Of a stretch of DNA of 64,000 nt, positions 18,318 to 26,379 are shown piece after piece. A program made the position numbers and the translations under genes. The stretch's first letter is position 1; each line of letters starts with the position of its first letter. This DNA is from Rhodoblastus acidophilus (GTDB taxonomy: Bacteria; Pseudomonadota; Alphaproteobacteria; Rhizobiales; Beijerinckiaceae). A model generated the notes under the pieces. The model ran no database searches and had not been told where the DNA came from. It was given only the letters and a program-made list of their open reading frames with translations. The stretch covers positions 124,001 through 188,000 of the forward strand of contig NZ_WNKS01000004.1 in the NCBI RefSeq assembly GCF_009720655.1. Reading direction: 5' to 3'.

Positions 18318-19352
18318 TCAACGCAGCAGGCCGACGATGTCCTTCACCTGATTCATGATCGGCTGCGCGATCGCCCGCGCGCGCACCGCGCCGTCGCGCA
18401 GGACCTGGTCGATGTAGCCGGGGTCTTTTTCGAGCCGGCGCATGTCGGCGCCGATGGGGCCGAGCTTTTCGATGGCGAGATCGGCCAGCGCCTGTTTGAA
18501 CGCCGAGAACTGCGCCCCGCCAAAATCCTGCAGCACTTTTTCGGCCGGGACGTCAGCCAAGGCCGCGAAAATGCCGATCAGATTTTCCGCTTCGGGCCGC
18601 CCCTTCAAACCCTCAAGTTCGGTGGGCAACGGTTCGGGATCGGTCTTGGCCTTGCGAATTTTCTGGTTGATGGCGTCGGCGTCATCGGAAAGGTTCAGGC
18701 GCGAGAACTCGGACGCGTCGGATTTCGACATTTTCTTGGAGCCGTCACGCAAGCTCATCACCCGGGCGGCCGGCCCCTGGATCAGCGGCAAAGGCAGGGG
18801 GAAGAAGGCGTCGCCGTGGCCTTGAGCCGCAATGGAGGCGCCGTAGTCATTGTTGAATTTTTGCGCGATGTCGCGCGCGAGCTCGATGTGCTGCTTCTGG
18901 TCCTCGCCCACCGGCACATGCGTCGCGCGGTAAAGCAGGATATCGGCCGCCATCAGGGTCGGATAGGCGAACAGGCCGATCGAGACGTTTTCGCGGTCCT
19001 TGCCGGCCTTTTCCTTGAACTGCGTCATGCGGTTCAACCAGCCCATGCGGGCGACGCAATTGAACACCCACGCGAGTTCAGAGTGTTCGGCGATCTGGCT
19101 CTGGTTGAAAATGATGTTCTTTGCGGGGTCGACGCCCGACGCGATATAGGCGGCGGCGATCCGGCGAATGGCGTCCCGCAACTCGTCTGGCGCCTGCGGC
19201 ATGGTGATCGCATGGAGGTCGACGACGCAAAACAGACATTCATGCGTCTTCTGCAAGGCCACGAACTTGACGATGGCGCCGAGGTAATTGCCGAGATGCA
19301 GATTGCCGGTTGGCTGGATTCCGGAGAAGACGCGTTCGGGAAAGTTCGTCAT
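18318..19352 (-). CDS. trpS: Tryptophanyl-tRNA synthetase
   Basis: A 344-residue class Ic aminoacyl-tRNA synthetase. The HIGH-type motif is [12 protein letters not shown] and the KMSKS loop is [10 protein letters not shown]. The [14 protein letters not shown] and [15 protein letters not shown] segments fit bacterial TrpS. The ATG at 19352 gives the usual [16 protein letters not shown] start; a GTG four codons upstream is possible. Confidence 0.97.
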   Translation of the reverse strand: MTNFPERVFSGIQPTGNLHLGNYLGAIVKFVALQKTHECLFCVVDLHAITMPQAPDELRDAIRRIAAAYIASGVDPAKNIIFNQSQIAEHSELAWVFNCVARMGWLNRMTQFKEKAGKDRENVSIGLFAYPTLMAADILLYRATHVPVGEDQKQHIELARDIAQKFNNDYGASIAAQGHGDAFFPLPLPLIQGPAARVMSLRDGSKKMSKSDASEFSRLNLSDDADAINQKIRKAKTDPEPLPTELEGLKGRPEAENLIGIFAALADVPAEKVLQDFGGAQFSAFKQALADLAIEKLGPIGADMRRLEKDPGYIDQVLRDGAVRARAIAQPIMNQVKDIVGLLR

Positions 19353-19418
19353 TTGGGACCGCACGGATCGAAAGATGCGGTCTTATGGCGTTCGGCGGCT
19401 CTGCTGGCAAGAGGCCCC

Positions 19419-20099
19419 TTATTTCGCGAATCCGCCAACCAGCCGGATCGGCCGGCCCTCGGGTCCAGAAACGAGTTTCTCTCCACCGCGCGTGGCGCGC
19501 GGCGCGGATGGTTGCGGTTCGTGACTTTGGCTCCTGGCCTTTGCGTCCCGAGCCCGCGCCACCCTGGTGGGGGTCGTGACGGCCTCCTTCAAGCGCTGCT
19601 TCAGCCTGGCGCCGATATGCCGCGCATGATCGACAGGCACGAACTGCGAGTCCTTCTTGCGCTCGCCGACGTAGACCTTCAGTCCTTCATGAGACATGTA
19701 GGCGTCGCCCGGTCGCAAGGTGGGATCGTTGTTGATGATCTGGTTGATCGCATCCTGCGCATTGCCGCAGCAGAGCCGCGGGGATGAGGCCGGAATCCCG
19801 GATTGGGTTGGCGACGCCAGCATCGTCACCGCCACGCGCGGCCTGTGACGACCGAAATGCTCGCGCGCGCCGCGCGCGGTCGCGTGCTTTACCCGCCAGG
19901 AACGATGACGGACATCGCGACGATGAGCTTGACGATAGGAAAAAGATGGGCGCGGAGGAGTATAGTCAAATTGCGTGGGCGAGTCATTGCGAGCGTAACC
20001 GAATACATCGTCTAGAAAACCTCGGGCCCTCGCTTCCGGAATGAACCCCAGGGTCAGCAAGAAAAGCAAACAGGCGAGCATGGCGCCGTTTCTGCGCAT
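19419..20099 (-). CDS. Secreted protein of unknown function
   Basis: A 226-residue protein with a clear signal peptide (MRRNGAMLACLLFLLTLGFIPEARA) likely cut after the ARA. An aromatic- and Arg-rich region follows, then a compact segment CCGNAQDAINQIINNDPTLR plus PGDAYMSHEGLKVYVG, which recurs in small secreted proteins of related alphaproteobacteria (from memory). The two adjacent Cys are unusual. The start at 20099 has AGGGA upstream. The C-terminal tail is basic and low in complexity. The function is unknown; a periplasmic or surface role is inferred from the signal peptide only. Confidence 0.75.
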   Translation of the reverse strand: MRRNGAMLACLLFLLTLGFIPEARARGFLDDVFGYARNDSPTQFDYTPPRPSFSYRQAHRRDVRHRSWRVKHATARGAREHFGRHRPRVAVTMLASPTQSGIPASSPRLCCGNAQDAINQIINNDPTLRPGDAYMSHEGLKVYVGERKKDSQFVPVDHARHIGARLKQRLKEAVTTPTRVARARDAKARSQSHEPQPSAPRATRGGEKLVSGPEGRPIRLVGGFAK

Positions 20100-20143
20100 C
20101 GCGATTCCCTGACTCAAACAAAGCTTGCCGACAACAAAAAGTC

Positions 20144-20157
20144 TTAACGCACGTTAA
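20144..20157. promoter_or_regulatory. TTAACG/CGTTAA dyad upstream of the secreted protein
   Basis: TTAACG and CGTTAA are perfect inverted halves separated by two bases, 45 bases upstream of the secreted-protein start. The two TTAA words are six bases apart, one short of the CtrA spacing, so this is listed as an unassigned operator candidate. Confidence 0.3.
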
Positions 20158-20323
20158 CTCGAAACATTGGTCTCACAAAAATGCCCCTGCTGCAAACAGA
20201 TTCGTGAATTCAGAGGAGTCGGGACCAAGCTTGGTTAGCGGCGTTTGTCGTCTTCAACATAATGTGACAGAGACAAACGAGTGCTTCATTCTATCGTCGA
20301 AATTCTTTTTCTTTCAGAGCGAT

Positions 20324-20351
20324 AAAAAGCACCGTTGCGGCGGAGCAACGG
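20324..20351 (-). terminator. Intrinsic terminator-like hairpin downstream of the IS630 relic
   Basis: On the minus strand CCGTTGC pairs with GCAACGG around a six-base loop and is followed, after TGC, by TTTTT. It would end transcription coming from the relic at 20465-20983. Confidence 0.55.
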
Positions 20352-20464
20352 ACCCGCCGCCAGCTAGAGCGCGTTGACATTCAGGATTCCCACAGACTCG
20401 CAAATCTGATTCAAGCTCCTTTTCGGTCGGGAGCCATGAATGTCGGTTCGCTTGGTGTTGCCAC

Positions 20465-20983
20465 TTATCGTCCTGGCCAGATTTCCCGAGCCAGCTCTCT
20501 TTTTTTGAACGCCGCCGCCTCTTCGGGCGTGGCGGCGTTGGGGTTCCTGGGTCGCGGCGTCTGGATCGACAAGCCGCACGCCTTGAGCGCCTCCCAGCCG
20601 CGTTGAACCGCGACCTTCTCCACTCCCAATTCGCGCGCCAGGAAGACGGCGACCTTCGCACTCGTCCAAAGGCCGCCGTCGTCCGGCGCTTCCTGCAATC
20701 GCACCCGAAGTTTTTCGATCAGTTCTGGTTTGAGCACGGTCGCCTTCGCGCCGTTGCGTCGACGTAAGTCCCCAAGAGACCCTGGGCCTTCAGCGTTGTA
20801 GCGCGCCGCGAGTTGCTCGATCCAACGTTCGCCGAAGGACGTCATTTCAGCCACTTGGCCGACGCTATGGCCTTTGGCGAGAAGCCAAATGGTCTGAAAA
20901 TGCCGCGCCTCGCACGCATGCGAACTCGAAACATACCGATCACGCAACCCATCGACGCTCAAATGCCCAGCGATCGCCGTCAT
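20465..20983 (-). pseudogene. IS630-type transposase, N-terminal helix-turn-helix fragment only
   Basis: The 172-residue frame reads like the N-terminal half of an IS630-family transposase: EARHFQTIWLLAKGHSVGQV (first HTH), RWIEQLAARYNAEGPGSLGD, then the winged-helix part GGLWTSAKVAVFLARELG and VEKVAVQRGWEALKACGLS, ending near PEEAAAFKKRELA. The catalytic DDE half that should follow (about 170 residues) is absent; the frame stops and no DDE motif appears downstream. GGAGG precedes the ATG at 20983, so a short DNA-binding product could still be made. It lies against a second transposase relic. Confidence 0.75.
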
Positions 20984-21051
20984 GACCCGCCTCCTGCGAT
21001 TCATAACCACAAAGCTTAGCCTTATCGCGCTCAGAAGGGAATCTGCCCGAG

Positions 21052-21393
21052 TCATTCAACCGGAAATCGTATCAGTCCTTCTTTTTGGCTCAACCGTTCG
21101 GTCAGAGTCGGGATTGCGGAACGCTCTTTGCTCTTGCCCTCGACCGCCTCCTGGCCGAGCACGAGTCGCGCCGTTGTCGCGTAGGCGGAGACGAGATGCA
21201 GCGGCCCCTTGCCCTGAGCGCGATGCCGTCGAAATCGTCGTAATCGGCCATTGTGCGCAGACGATCAGCAGCAGGACCTCGGGCAAAGGGTGCGCGACCC
21301 GCAGGCGTCGCGTGCGTGATCAAGGATTGAAAAATGATCGAGCAAAGCCTTGAGGCTCGATTTTTCAGAAGAGACATCGAAAGCGAGGCTCAT
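21052..21393 (-). pseudogene. ISAs1-type transposase relic, frameshifted and internally deleted
   Basis: Pieces of one transposase are spread over three frames. From the ATG at 21393 one frame gives [20 protein letters not shown]. The next frame gives LPEVLLLIVCA. The third gives ADYDDFDGIAL. The first frame then resumes with PLHLVSAYATTARLVLGQEA and the AIPTLTERLSQKEG stretch. In that order these match the start of an ISAs1-family protein and then the segment just before its DDE core, with the middle and the C terminus missing. It is certainly non-functional. It adjoins the IS630 relic, marking an old insertion hot spot. Confidence 0.8.
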
Positions 21394-21497
21394 GGCGGCG
21401 GCGCCAGAATCAAACCGTCGACAGCGAATCACGCATAGCGCAATCCGCAAAGAGGCGTTAACCCGCGTTCGTCGCCCTGCAGCGGGCGCTTTGTCGC

Positions 21498-21525
21498 TTG
21501 ACCTTTCCGGGGCTCTCCCTTATGA
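21498..21525 (+). promoter_or_regulatory. Probable promoter of rpmB
   Basis: TTGACC (21498-21503) is followed after 16 bases by TTATGA (21520-21525). The predicted leader to the rpmB ATG is about 145 bases and contains GCGCAC/GTGCGC arms and a perfect 18-base palindrome at 21542-21559 (GCGCGGAAATTTCCGCGC). Confidence 0.45.
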
Positions 21526-21676
21526 ACGCGCACCTAACCGTGCGCGGAAATTTCCGCGCCGCTTTTGTTTTGCAAGAGCGTTCAACGGTTTCCACGAATT
21601 TCGGTCGCGAGACCAAACCGGGACAGGACCAGTGCGCGTCCGGCCGCCGGCGAGCCAAAGATTGAAAGGAACACCC

Positions 21677-21970
21677 ATGTCCCGCCGTTGCGAATTGACC
21701 GGCAAGGCTGTCCAGACCGGCAACCTCGTCAGCCACTCGAACCGCAAGACCCGCACCCGCTTCCTGCCGAACCTGGTGAACGTGTCGCTGATCTCCGATT
21801 CCCTGCAGCGTTCGGTGCGCCTGCGCATCGCCGCCGCCGCCCTGCGCTCGGTCGAGCATCGCGGCGGCCTCGACGCCTTCCTGCTCAAGGCGCGCGACGC
21901 CGAGCTGTCGATGAACGCGCTCAAGCTGAAGCGAGAAATCGTCAAAAAACTCGAAGTCGCCACGGCCTGA
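21677..21970 (+). CDS. rpmB: 50S ribosomal protein L28
   Basis: A 97-residue ribosomal protein starting [20 protein letters not shown], with the conserved [12 protein letters not shown] segment and a basic helical C terminus. The open frame extends far upstream, but the ATG at 21677 with AAAGGA upstream is the family start. It is a single-gene unit with its own promoter and terminator. The long alphaproteobacterial form has only one Cys. Confidence 0.97.
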   Translation: MSRRCELTGKAVQTGNLVSHSNRKTRTRFLPNLVNVSLISDSLQRSVRLRIAAAALRSVEHRGGLDAFLLKARDAELSMNALKLKREIVKKLEVATA

Positions 21971-21993
21971 GTTTTTTGGACCAGACATGCGAA

Positions 21994-22017
21994 ACGGGCC
22001 CGTCGGGGTCCGTTTTT
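21994..22017 (+). terminator. Intrinsic terminator of rpmB
   Basis: ACGGGCCC pairs with GGGTCCGT (one G-U pair) around GTCG and is followed by TTTTT, 24 bases after the rpmB stop. Confidence 0.8.
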
Positions 22018-22085
22018 GTTTGGCGATTCCGCGATCACGCTTGCCCTTGGAGGCGGCGCTTTGCGCCTCCTTGGCTTCTTTCTAT

Positions 22086-22751
22086 CTATAGGACAGTCAC
22101 TTCAGTTCCGATCCTGACGCGATTGTAGAGATCGACCACGTCGTCGTTCATCATGCGGATGCACCCGGACGAAACGTTCTGGCCGATGGTCCAGGGCTCG
22201 TTGGTGCCATGGATGCGATACATCGACGATCCCAGATAAAGCGCGCGGGCGCCGAGCGGATTGTCCGGGCCGCCCTCCATATGCCTCGGCAGGTCCGGCC
22301 GCCGCCTCAGCATGTCCGGCGGCGGCGTCCAGGCCGGCCATTCCGCCTTGCGGCTGACGGTCTTGCGGCCGCCCCATTCAAAGCCAGAGCGGGCGACGCC
22401 AATGCCATAGCGTACGGCCTGACCCGGCGCCGTGATCAGATAGAGATAGTGGCTCCGCGTATCTACCACGATTGAGCCGACCTTGCCGCCGCCCGTATAA
22501 TAGACCTGCTGGCGCCTCCACTGGTCCGACAGCACGTCGCGGTTCGCGGGAGCATATTCGGGCTCGCGGTAAGGGGGGTAAGCGGCGGGCCGCGGACGCA
22601 GCGTCCGCTGTTGGGGCGCCGGCCGCGCGTGTGGCTGGCCGCCAAAGAGGAAGTCGACCAGCCCTCCGCCGTAATCTTGGGCCTGGGCGGGCATTGCGAC
22701 GATGAGGCCGAGACCGCAAAGCAGCGGCGGCAGAACGCGTGAGATGTGCAT
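22086..22751 (-). CDS. Secreted L,D-transpeptidase (YkuD domain)
   Basis: A 221-residue protein with a signal peptide (MHISRVLPPLLCGLGLIVAM, cut after AQA), a Pro/Arg-rich linker (about residues 35-80) and a YkuD domain. The catalytic HGTNEPWTIGQNVSSGCIRM segment contains the His and the Cys of the SxGCxR motif. Such enzymes make 3-3 peptidoglycan crosslinks or attach proteins to the wall. The ATG at 22751 is chosen because the signal peptide begins there. The flippase gene is upstream on the same strand (82-base gap). Confidence 0.92.
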   Translation of the reverse strand: MHISRVLPPLLCGLGLIVAMPAQAQDYGGGLVDFLFGGQPHARPAPQQRTLRPRPAAYPPYREPEYAPANRDVLSDQWRRQQVYYTGGGKVGSIVVDTRSHYLYLITAPGQAVRYGIGVARSGFEWGGRKTVSRKAEWPAWTPPPDMLRRRPDLPRHMEGGPDNPLGARALYLGSSMYRIHGTNEPWTIGQNVSSGCIRMMNDDVVDLYNRVRIGTEVTVL

Positions 22752-22832
22752 GGCCAAAATCCTGGAACGCCTGACTCTACCAATATAAACCATGAATCTT
22801 CAGCATAAAGATTTACCGTGCGGCGTAGTTAT

Positions 22833-24293
22833 TCAAGTGATAATGGTAAACGTCCGGTTCAAAAACTTGTTACGACGCACAAGCGGAACAATTTTGGCGA
22901 GAAAGGCCGTGCGCAGGCCGGCGAGATCGGTGAGCGCGACCACTGCGGCGTAAACCCCTCCGGAAATAGCCATTTGCGCGATTATTTGCAGCAGGCCCGG
23001 ATGCGCGTTGCGCAAAGGCCCGGCGAGCGCCGCCATGCCCGCGCTCGCCAAAATACTCCAGAACAGGTCGCGCGCCGGCGGCCATTGCGGCCGGTTGGCC
23101 TGGGCAAAGACGAGCAGGGTCAGCAGGCCCAGCGCCATGGCGAGGCTTTGCGCCAAAGCGAGGCTCGACGCATCTTCCGCCCTTGGCAGAATCAAGAAAA
23201 TCAGGGGATCGGCGACGCAGACGACGAGGGCGGCGAGCACGACCGGCCGGGTTTTCCGGGCGATCTGGAAAATGGCGTTGAGCGCGAACTGGCTAAGCCC
23301 CAGGCAGAACAGGCCCGGCAGCATCAGCGTGAGGAAAAGGCCGAAGGCGCCTCGATAGGCCTGCGGCACGATCAGCGCCTCGACGGAAGGCAGGACGATC
23401 CAGATGCCGACGCAGGCCGGCAGCAGGATGGCGAAGACCACGGCCATGTTGCGGGCGATCTGCTCGCGCGCCTTGTCGAGGCCGTGGAGGTCGTGGGCGC
23501 GCACGGCGATCTGGAAAAGCAGCACGTCGAGGGCCGAGCCCAGCGCCGCCACCGCACGCAGCCCCAGATCATAGGCCAGCGCGAAGCGCCCGGTTTCGGC
23601 GAATCCGAAAAAGCGCGTCGCCAGCTCGCGGTTCACCAGCGGAATCAGCTGGTACAGCACCACCGCCGCGACAATGGGCGCGGCATAGGCGCCGTAGCAG
23701 CGCATCAGGCGGCGGTCCGCCTTTGCGAAACCGGCGTCGGGGTCGTGCAAATGCCGGTAAGAAAACGCCAGCGCGCCCAGCAAGCTGACCATGCCCGCCG
23801 CCAAGGTGATCCGCGCGGAACCTGTCGCCCAGGCGCCGCCGGCCATGCAGACCAGCGAAAACATGTTTTTTATGACGACGATGCGCATGTAGAGGCGGTC
23901 GTCGAACCGGGCGCGGGCGAGCGCGGTTTGGTAATCGAACAGGCCGTTGGCGAAGGAGGCGGCGAAGGCCAGCGCCAGCAGATCGCGGGGCAGGGAGGTT
24001 TCCGGTCCCAGCAGCGCGACGACGACCACCAGGGGAATGAAGCCGATCGTGACCAGCGCGAAGGCGGCGTCGAGCGTGGCGCGCACCGTCGGCTTGTTGT
24101 CGCGGGTCCGGACGGAATAAAAGCGGATCGCGCATTGGCGAATCCATTCGAACACCAGCGCCTGTCCAAAGATCATCACGCCGATGGCCAGCGCGAAACG
24201 CCCATATTCCTCAGGCCCCAAAAACTTGGCGACGATCAGGCCGACGATCAGATTGAAGATCGTGTTGACGAGGAAGGCGAAAACGATCCTCAA
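22833..24293 (-). CDS. Polysaccharide biosynthesis flippase (Wzx/MOP-superfamily membrane protein)
   Basis: A 486-residue polytopic membrane protein beginning LRIVFAFLVNTIFNLIVGLI and continuing AKFLGPEEYGRFALAIG, the classic N terminus of oligosaccharide flippases. About 12-14 hydrophobic segments are visible. It probably moves lipid-linked sugars across the inner membrane. The start is TTG at 24293 with a near-perfect GGAGG seven bases before it; the frame runs upstream without further family resemblance. It is divergent from metZ and has no glycosyltransferase neighbours, so the substrate is unknown. Confidence 0.85.
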   Translation of the reverse strand: MRIVFAFLVNTIFNLIVGLIVAKFLGPEEYGRFALAIGVMIFGQALVFEWIRQCAIRFYSVRTRDNKPTVRATLDAAFALVTIGFIPLVVVVALLGPETSLPRDLLALAFAASFANGLFDYQTALARARFDDRLYMRIVVIKNMFSLVCMAGGAWATGSARITLAAGMVSLLGALAFSYRHLHDPDAGFAKADRRLMRCYGAYAAPIVAAVVLYQLIPLVNRELATRFFGFAETGRFALAYDLGLRAVAALGSALDVLLFQIAVRAHDLHGLDKAREQIARNMAVVFAILLPACVGIWIVLPSVEALIVPQAYRGAFGLFLTLMLPGLFCLGLSQFALNAIFQIARKTRPVVLAALVVCVADPLIFLILPRAEDASSLALAQSLAMALGLLTLLVFAQANRPQWPPARDLFWSILASAGMAALAGPLRNAHPGLLQIIAQMAISGGVYAAVVALTDLAGLRTAFLAKIVPLVRRNKFLNRTFTIIT

Positions 24294-24401
24294 GGCGTGA
24301 CCTCCGCGAGGGAGCGGTCCAGGCGGGCTCTCATCGGTTCCTTTTAGCGCGGCGCGGATAAGAAAGTCTTGCCGGCGCAGGGCCGCAGGACTAGAACGCG
24401 G

Positions 24402-24463
24402 GTGTGGCCTCATTGAGCCGGCCGGCTTGCCGCCACATCGCAACGAAGCGCTAAAAGGCCGGG
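24402..24463 (+). promoter_or_regulatory. SAM-II riboswitch upstream of metZ
   Basis: The sequence shows the SAM-II pseudoknot: GTGGC (24404-24408) pairs with GCCAC (24432-24436), and CCGGCC (24418-24423) in the loop pairs with GGCCGG (24457-24462) downstream. The conserved CGCTAAA sits at 24449-24455 just before the second pseudoknot strand, and the CGGCTTGC loop (24423-24430) is in place. It ends 53 bases before the metZ ATG. In the known class, SAM binding stabilises the pseudoknot and lowers expression of methionine genes. Confidence 0.9.
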
Positions 24464-24516
24464 CAAGCCAGGATCGCTCGCCCCAATTCGCCGCTCGCGC
24501 GGCGCAGGGAAATCTC

Positions 24517-25722
24517 ATGTCCGCTTACGATCGTCCCGCCATCGACGCCAAAACTTTTCGCCCGCGCACCCAACTCGTCCATGGCGGCGTCGCCCGCTCC
24601 GGGTTCGGCGAGACCTCCGAGGCCTTGTTCCTCACGCAAGGCTTTGTCTACAACAGCGCCGAACAGGCGGCGGGTCGCTTCACCGGCGAAGACGAGGGCT
24701 TTCAGTACAGCCGCTTCGGCAATCCCACCGTCGCCATGTTCGAGGAGCGCATGGCGCTGCTCGAAGGCGCGGAAGCCGCGCGCGCCACCGCCACCGGCAT
24801 GGCGGCGGTGACCACGGCGCTGATGGGCCAGGTGAAGGCGGGCGATCACGTCGTCGCCTCGCGCGCCCTGTTCGGTTCGTGCCTCTACATCGTGCAGGAC
24901 CTGCTGCCGCGTTTCGGCGTGGAGTCCACGCTGGTCGACGGCCACGACCTCGCGCAGTGGAAGGCGGCGCTGCGCCCCAACACCAAAACCGCGTTTCTGG
25001 AGAGCCCCACCAATCCGAACCTGAGCGTGCTCGACATCGCGGCGATCGCCGACATCGTTCATGGGGTCGGCGCGACGCTGGTGGTTGACAATGTGTTCGC
25101 CACGCCGCTGATGCAAAAACCGCTCGAATTGGGCGCCGATTGCGTCGTCTATTCCGCGACCAAACACATTGACGGCCAGGGGCGCTGTCTCGGCGGCGTC
25201 ATTTTGGGATCCAAGGCGTTCATTGAGACGCACATCCAAGTCTACATCCGCCAGACCGGGCCGTCGCTGTCGCCCTTCAACGCCTGGGTGCTGCTGAAAG
25301 GTCTGGAAACCTTGCCGCTGCGCATCGCCCAGCAGCAGGACAGCGCGCAAAAGCTTGCCGATTTCCTCGCGAGCGAAGCGAAGATCGCGCGGGTCTTTTA
25401 TCCGGGACGTCCGGATCATCCGCAATACGAACTGGCGCGGCGGCAGATGAAGGGCGGCTCCACCATGGTCGCTCTGGAGATCAAGGGTGGGCAGGCCGCG
25501 GCCTTCCGCTTCGCCAATGCGCTGGAAGTCATAAAAATTTCCAACAATCTCGGCGACGCCAAGAGCCTGATCACCCATCCGTCCACCACGACTCACCAGC
25601 GCCTGACCGAGGAGGCGCGGCTTGATGTCGGCGTCACCCAGGGCATGTTGCGCCTGTCCGTGGGGCTGGAGGACGCGGACGATCTGATCGACGATCTGAA
25701 GCGCGGGTTGGCTGCGGTCTAG
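24517..25722 (+). CDS. metZ: O-succinylhomoserine sulfhydrylase
   Basis: A 401-residue PLP enzyme of the Cys/Met metabolism family, making homocysteine from O-succinylhomoserine and sulfide. The PLP Lys is in YSATKHIDGQGRCLGG, and the SRFGNPTV and ESPTNPNL segments are typical. The GQGRCLGG pattern favours MetZ over cystathionine gamma-synthase. The ATG at 24517 follows AGGGA; any longer start would read through the SAM-II riboswitch and is rejected. It is the regulated entry of methionine synthesis in this window. Confidence 0.95.
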   Translation: MSAYDRPAIDAKTFRPRTQLVHGGVARSGFGETSEALFLTQGFVYNSAEQAAGRFTGEDEGFQYSRFGNPTVAMFEERMALLEGAEAARATATGMAAVTTALMGQVKAGDHVVASRALFGSCLYIVQDLLPRFGVESTLVDGHDLAQWKAALRPNTKTAFLESPTNPNLSVLDIAAIADIVHGVGATLVVDNVFATPLMQKPLELGADCVVYSATKHIDGQGRCLGGVILGSKAFIETHIQVYIRQTGPSLSPFNAWVLLKGLETLPLRIAQQQDSAQKLADFLASEAKIARVFYPGRPDHPQYELARRQMKGGSTMVALEIKGGQAAAFRFANALEVIKISNNLGDAKSLITHPSTTTHQRLTEEARLDVGVTQGMLRLSVGLEDADDLIDDLKRGLAAV

Positions 25723-25756
25723 ATTGCCTTTTTCTATATATAGAACAATAGAGTAG

Positions 25757-25806
25757 GCCTAACCCTGAGGAGCCCGCCTTCGCGGGCGTCTCGGAGGGCG
25801 AGGGCG
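25757..25806. repeat. REP-like palindromic element between metZ and the DUF2147 gene
   Basis: CCTGAGGAGCCCGC and GCGGGCGTCTCGGAGG form an imperfect stem with loop CTTC, flanked by the matching CCCT/AGGG ends. This is the pattern of a palindromic repeat seen many times in Rhizobiales genomes (from memory). It lies between two convergent genes and may serve as a shared 3' structure. A 14-base perfect palindrome TTCTATATATAGAA sits just before it at 25732-25745. Confidence 0.65.
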
Positions 25807-25832
25807 GTCCACGGGTCCTTCAGCAGCCCGCT

Positions 25833-26210
25833 CTAACGCACCCAAACCACGGTCTTGCAGATCAGGCCGCCCATGACGCAGCCGCTGGTTTTGAGTTTTT
25901 TCCCGCTCAAGACCATTTTGCCCGAATAGGTGCGGCCGTCATCGGGATTGAACGCCTTGCCGACCCAGGTGATCTGGTCGGAGCGCACCATGTCGAAGAA
26001 CACGCGCTGGCCGACTTTTGCCGCGCCCTTCGCGCTCTTGAGCCAGGACACCGCGCCGCAAAGCGCGTCGCCGCATGCGGAGAACTCGACCTTCACCGCG
26101 CCGTCGTCGCGCGTCCACACGCCCTGCACGTCTTCCGCCCGGACCTGCGTCGCGCCGAACGGAACGGCGGCCAGCATGAGACCCAAAACTCCGGTGGAAA
26201 GCTTGACCAA
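25833..26210 (-). CDS. Secreted DUF2147 family protein
   Basis: A 125-residue protein with a signal peptide (MVKLSTGVLGLMLAAVPFGA, cut near VRA) and a lipocalin-like DUF2147 core: VQGVWTRDDGAVKVEFSACG at the start, four Cys, and GRTYSGKMVLSGKKLKTSGC near the end. DUF2147 proteins are periplasmic and of unknown function. It converges on metZ across the REP-like element. Confidence 0.88.
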   Translation of the reverse strand: MVKLSTGVLGLMLAAVPFGATQVRAEDVQGVWTRDDGAVKVEFSACGDALCGAVSWLKSAKGAAKVGQRVFFDMVRSDQITWVGKAFNPDDGRTYSGKMVLSGKKLKTSGCVMGGLICKTVVWVR

Positions 26211-26379
26211 GAACGGCTCCCTGTCACGGCGGCGCGAACGATTTCGAGCGCATTAAGCTGCGCCTTCGCCACAGGCGCAAGCGGCAATTAACCCGACAAC
26301 GGGTTTAAGCCAAGGGTCCAGGGCGCAATCGGCGTGGATATGGTTTAGCATCGGTCCCCGCGAGCAGGAGCGAACAGGA

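Larger units (their letters stand above)
20100..20464. other. Intergenic region between the secreted protein and the IS630 relic
   Basis: No gene is supported here. The right part after the relic (near 20370-20460) has short open stretches in all frames without family resemblance. The region holds the TTAA dyad at 20144-20157 and a terminator-like hairpin at 20324-20351. The stretch around 20365-20400 (ending in CTAGAGCGCGTTGACATTC) looks like the end of an interspersed repeat. Confidence 0.6.

Noticed and set aside
20144-20157. TTAA pair as a CtrA site at the secreted-protein promoter
   Set aside because: The spacing is six, not seven, and it is better described as a TTAACG/CGTTAA dyad.
24427-24516. 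Longer metZ start beginning at 24427
   Set aside because: It would translate through the SAM-II riboswitch, and the added residues are not family-like.
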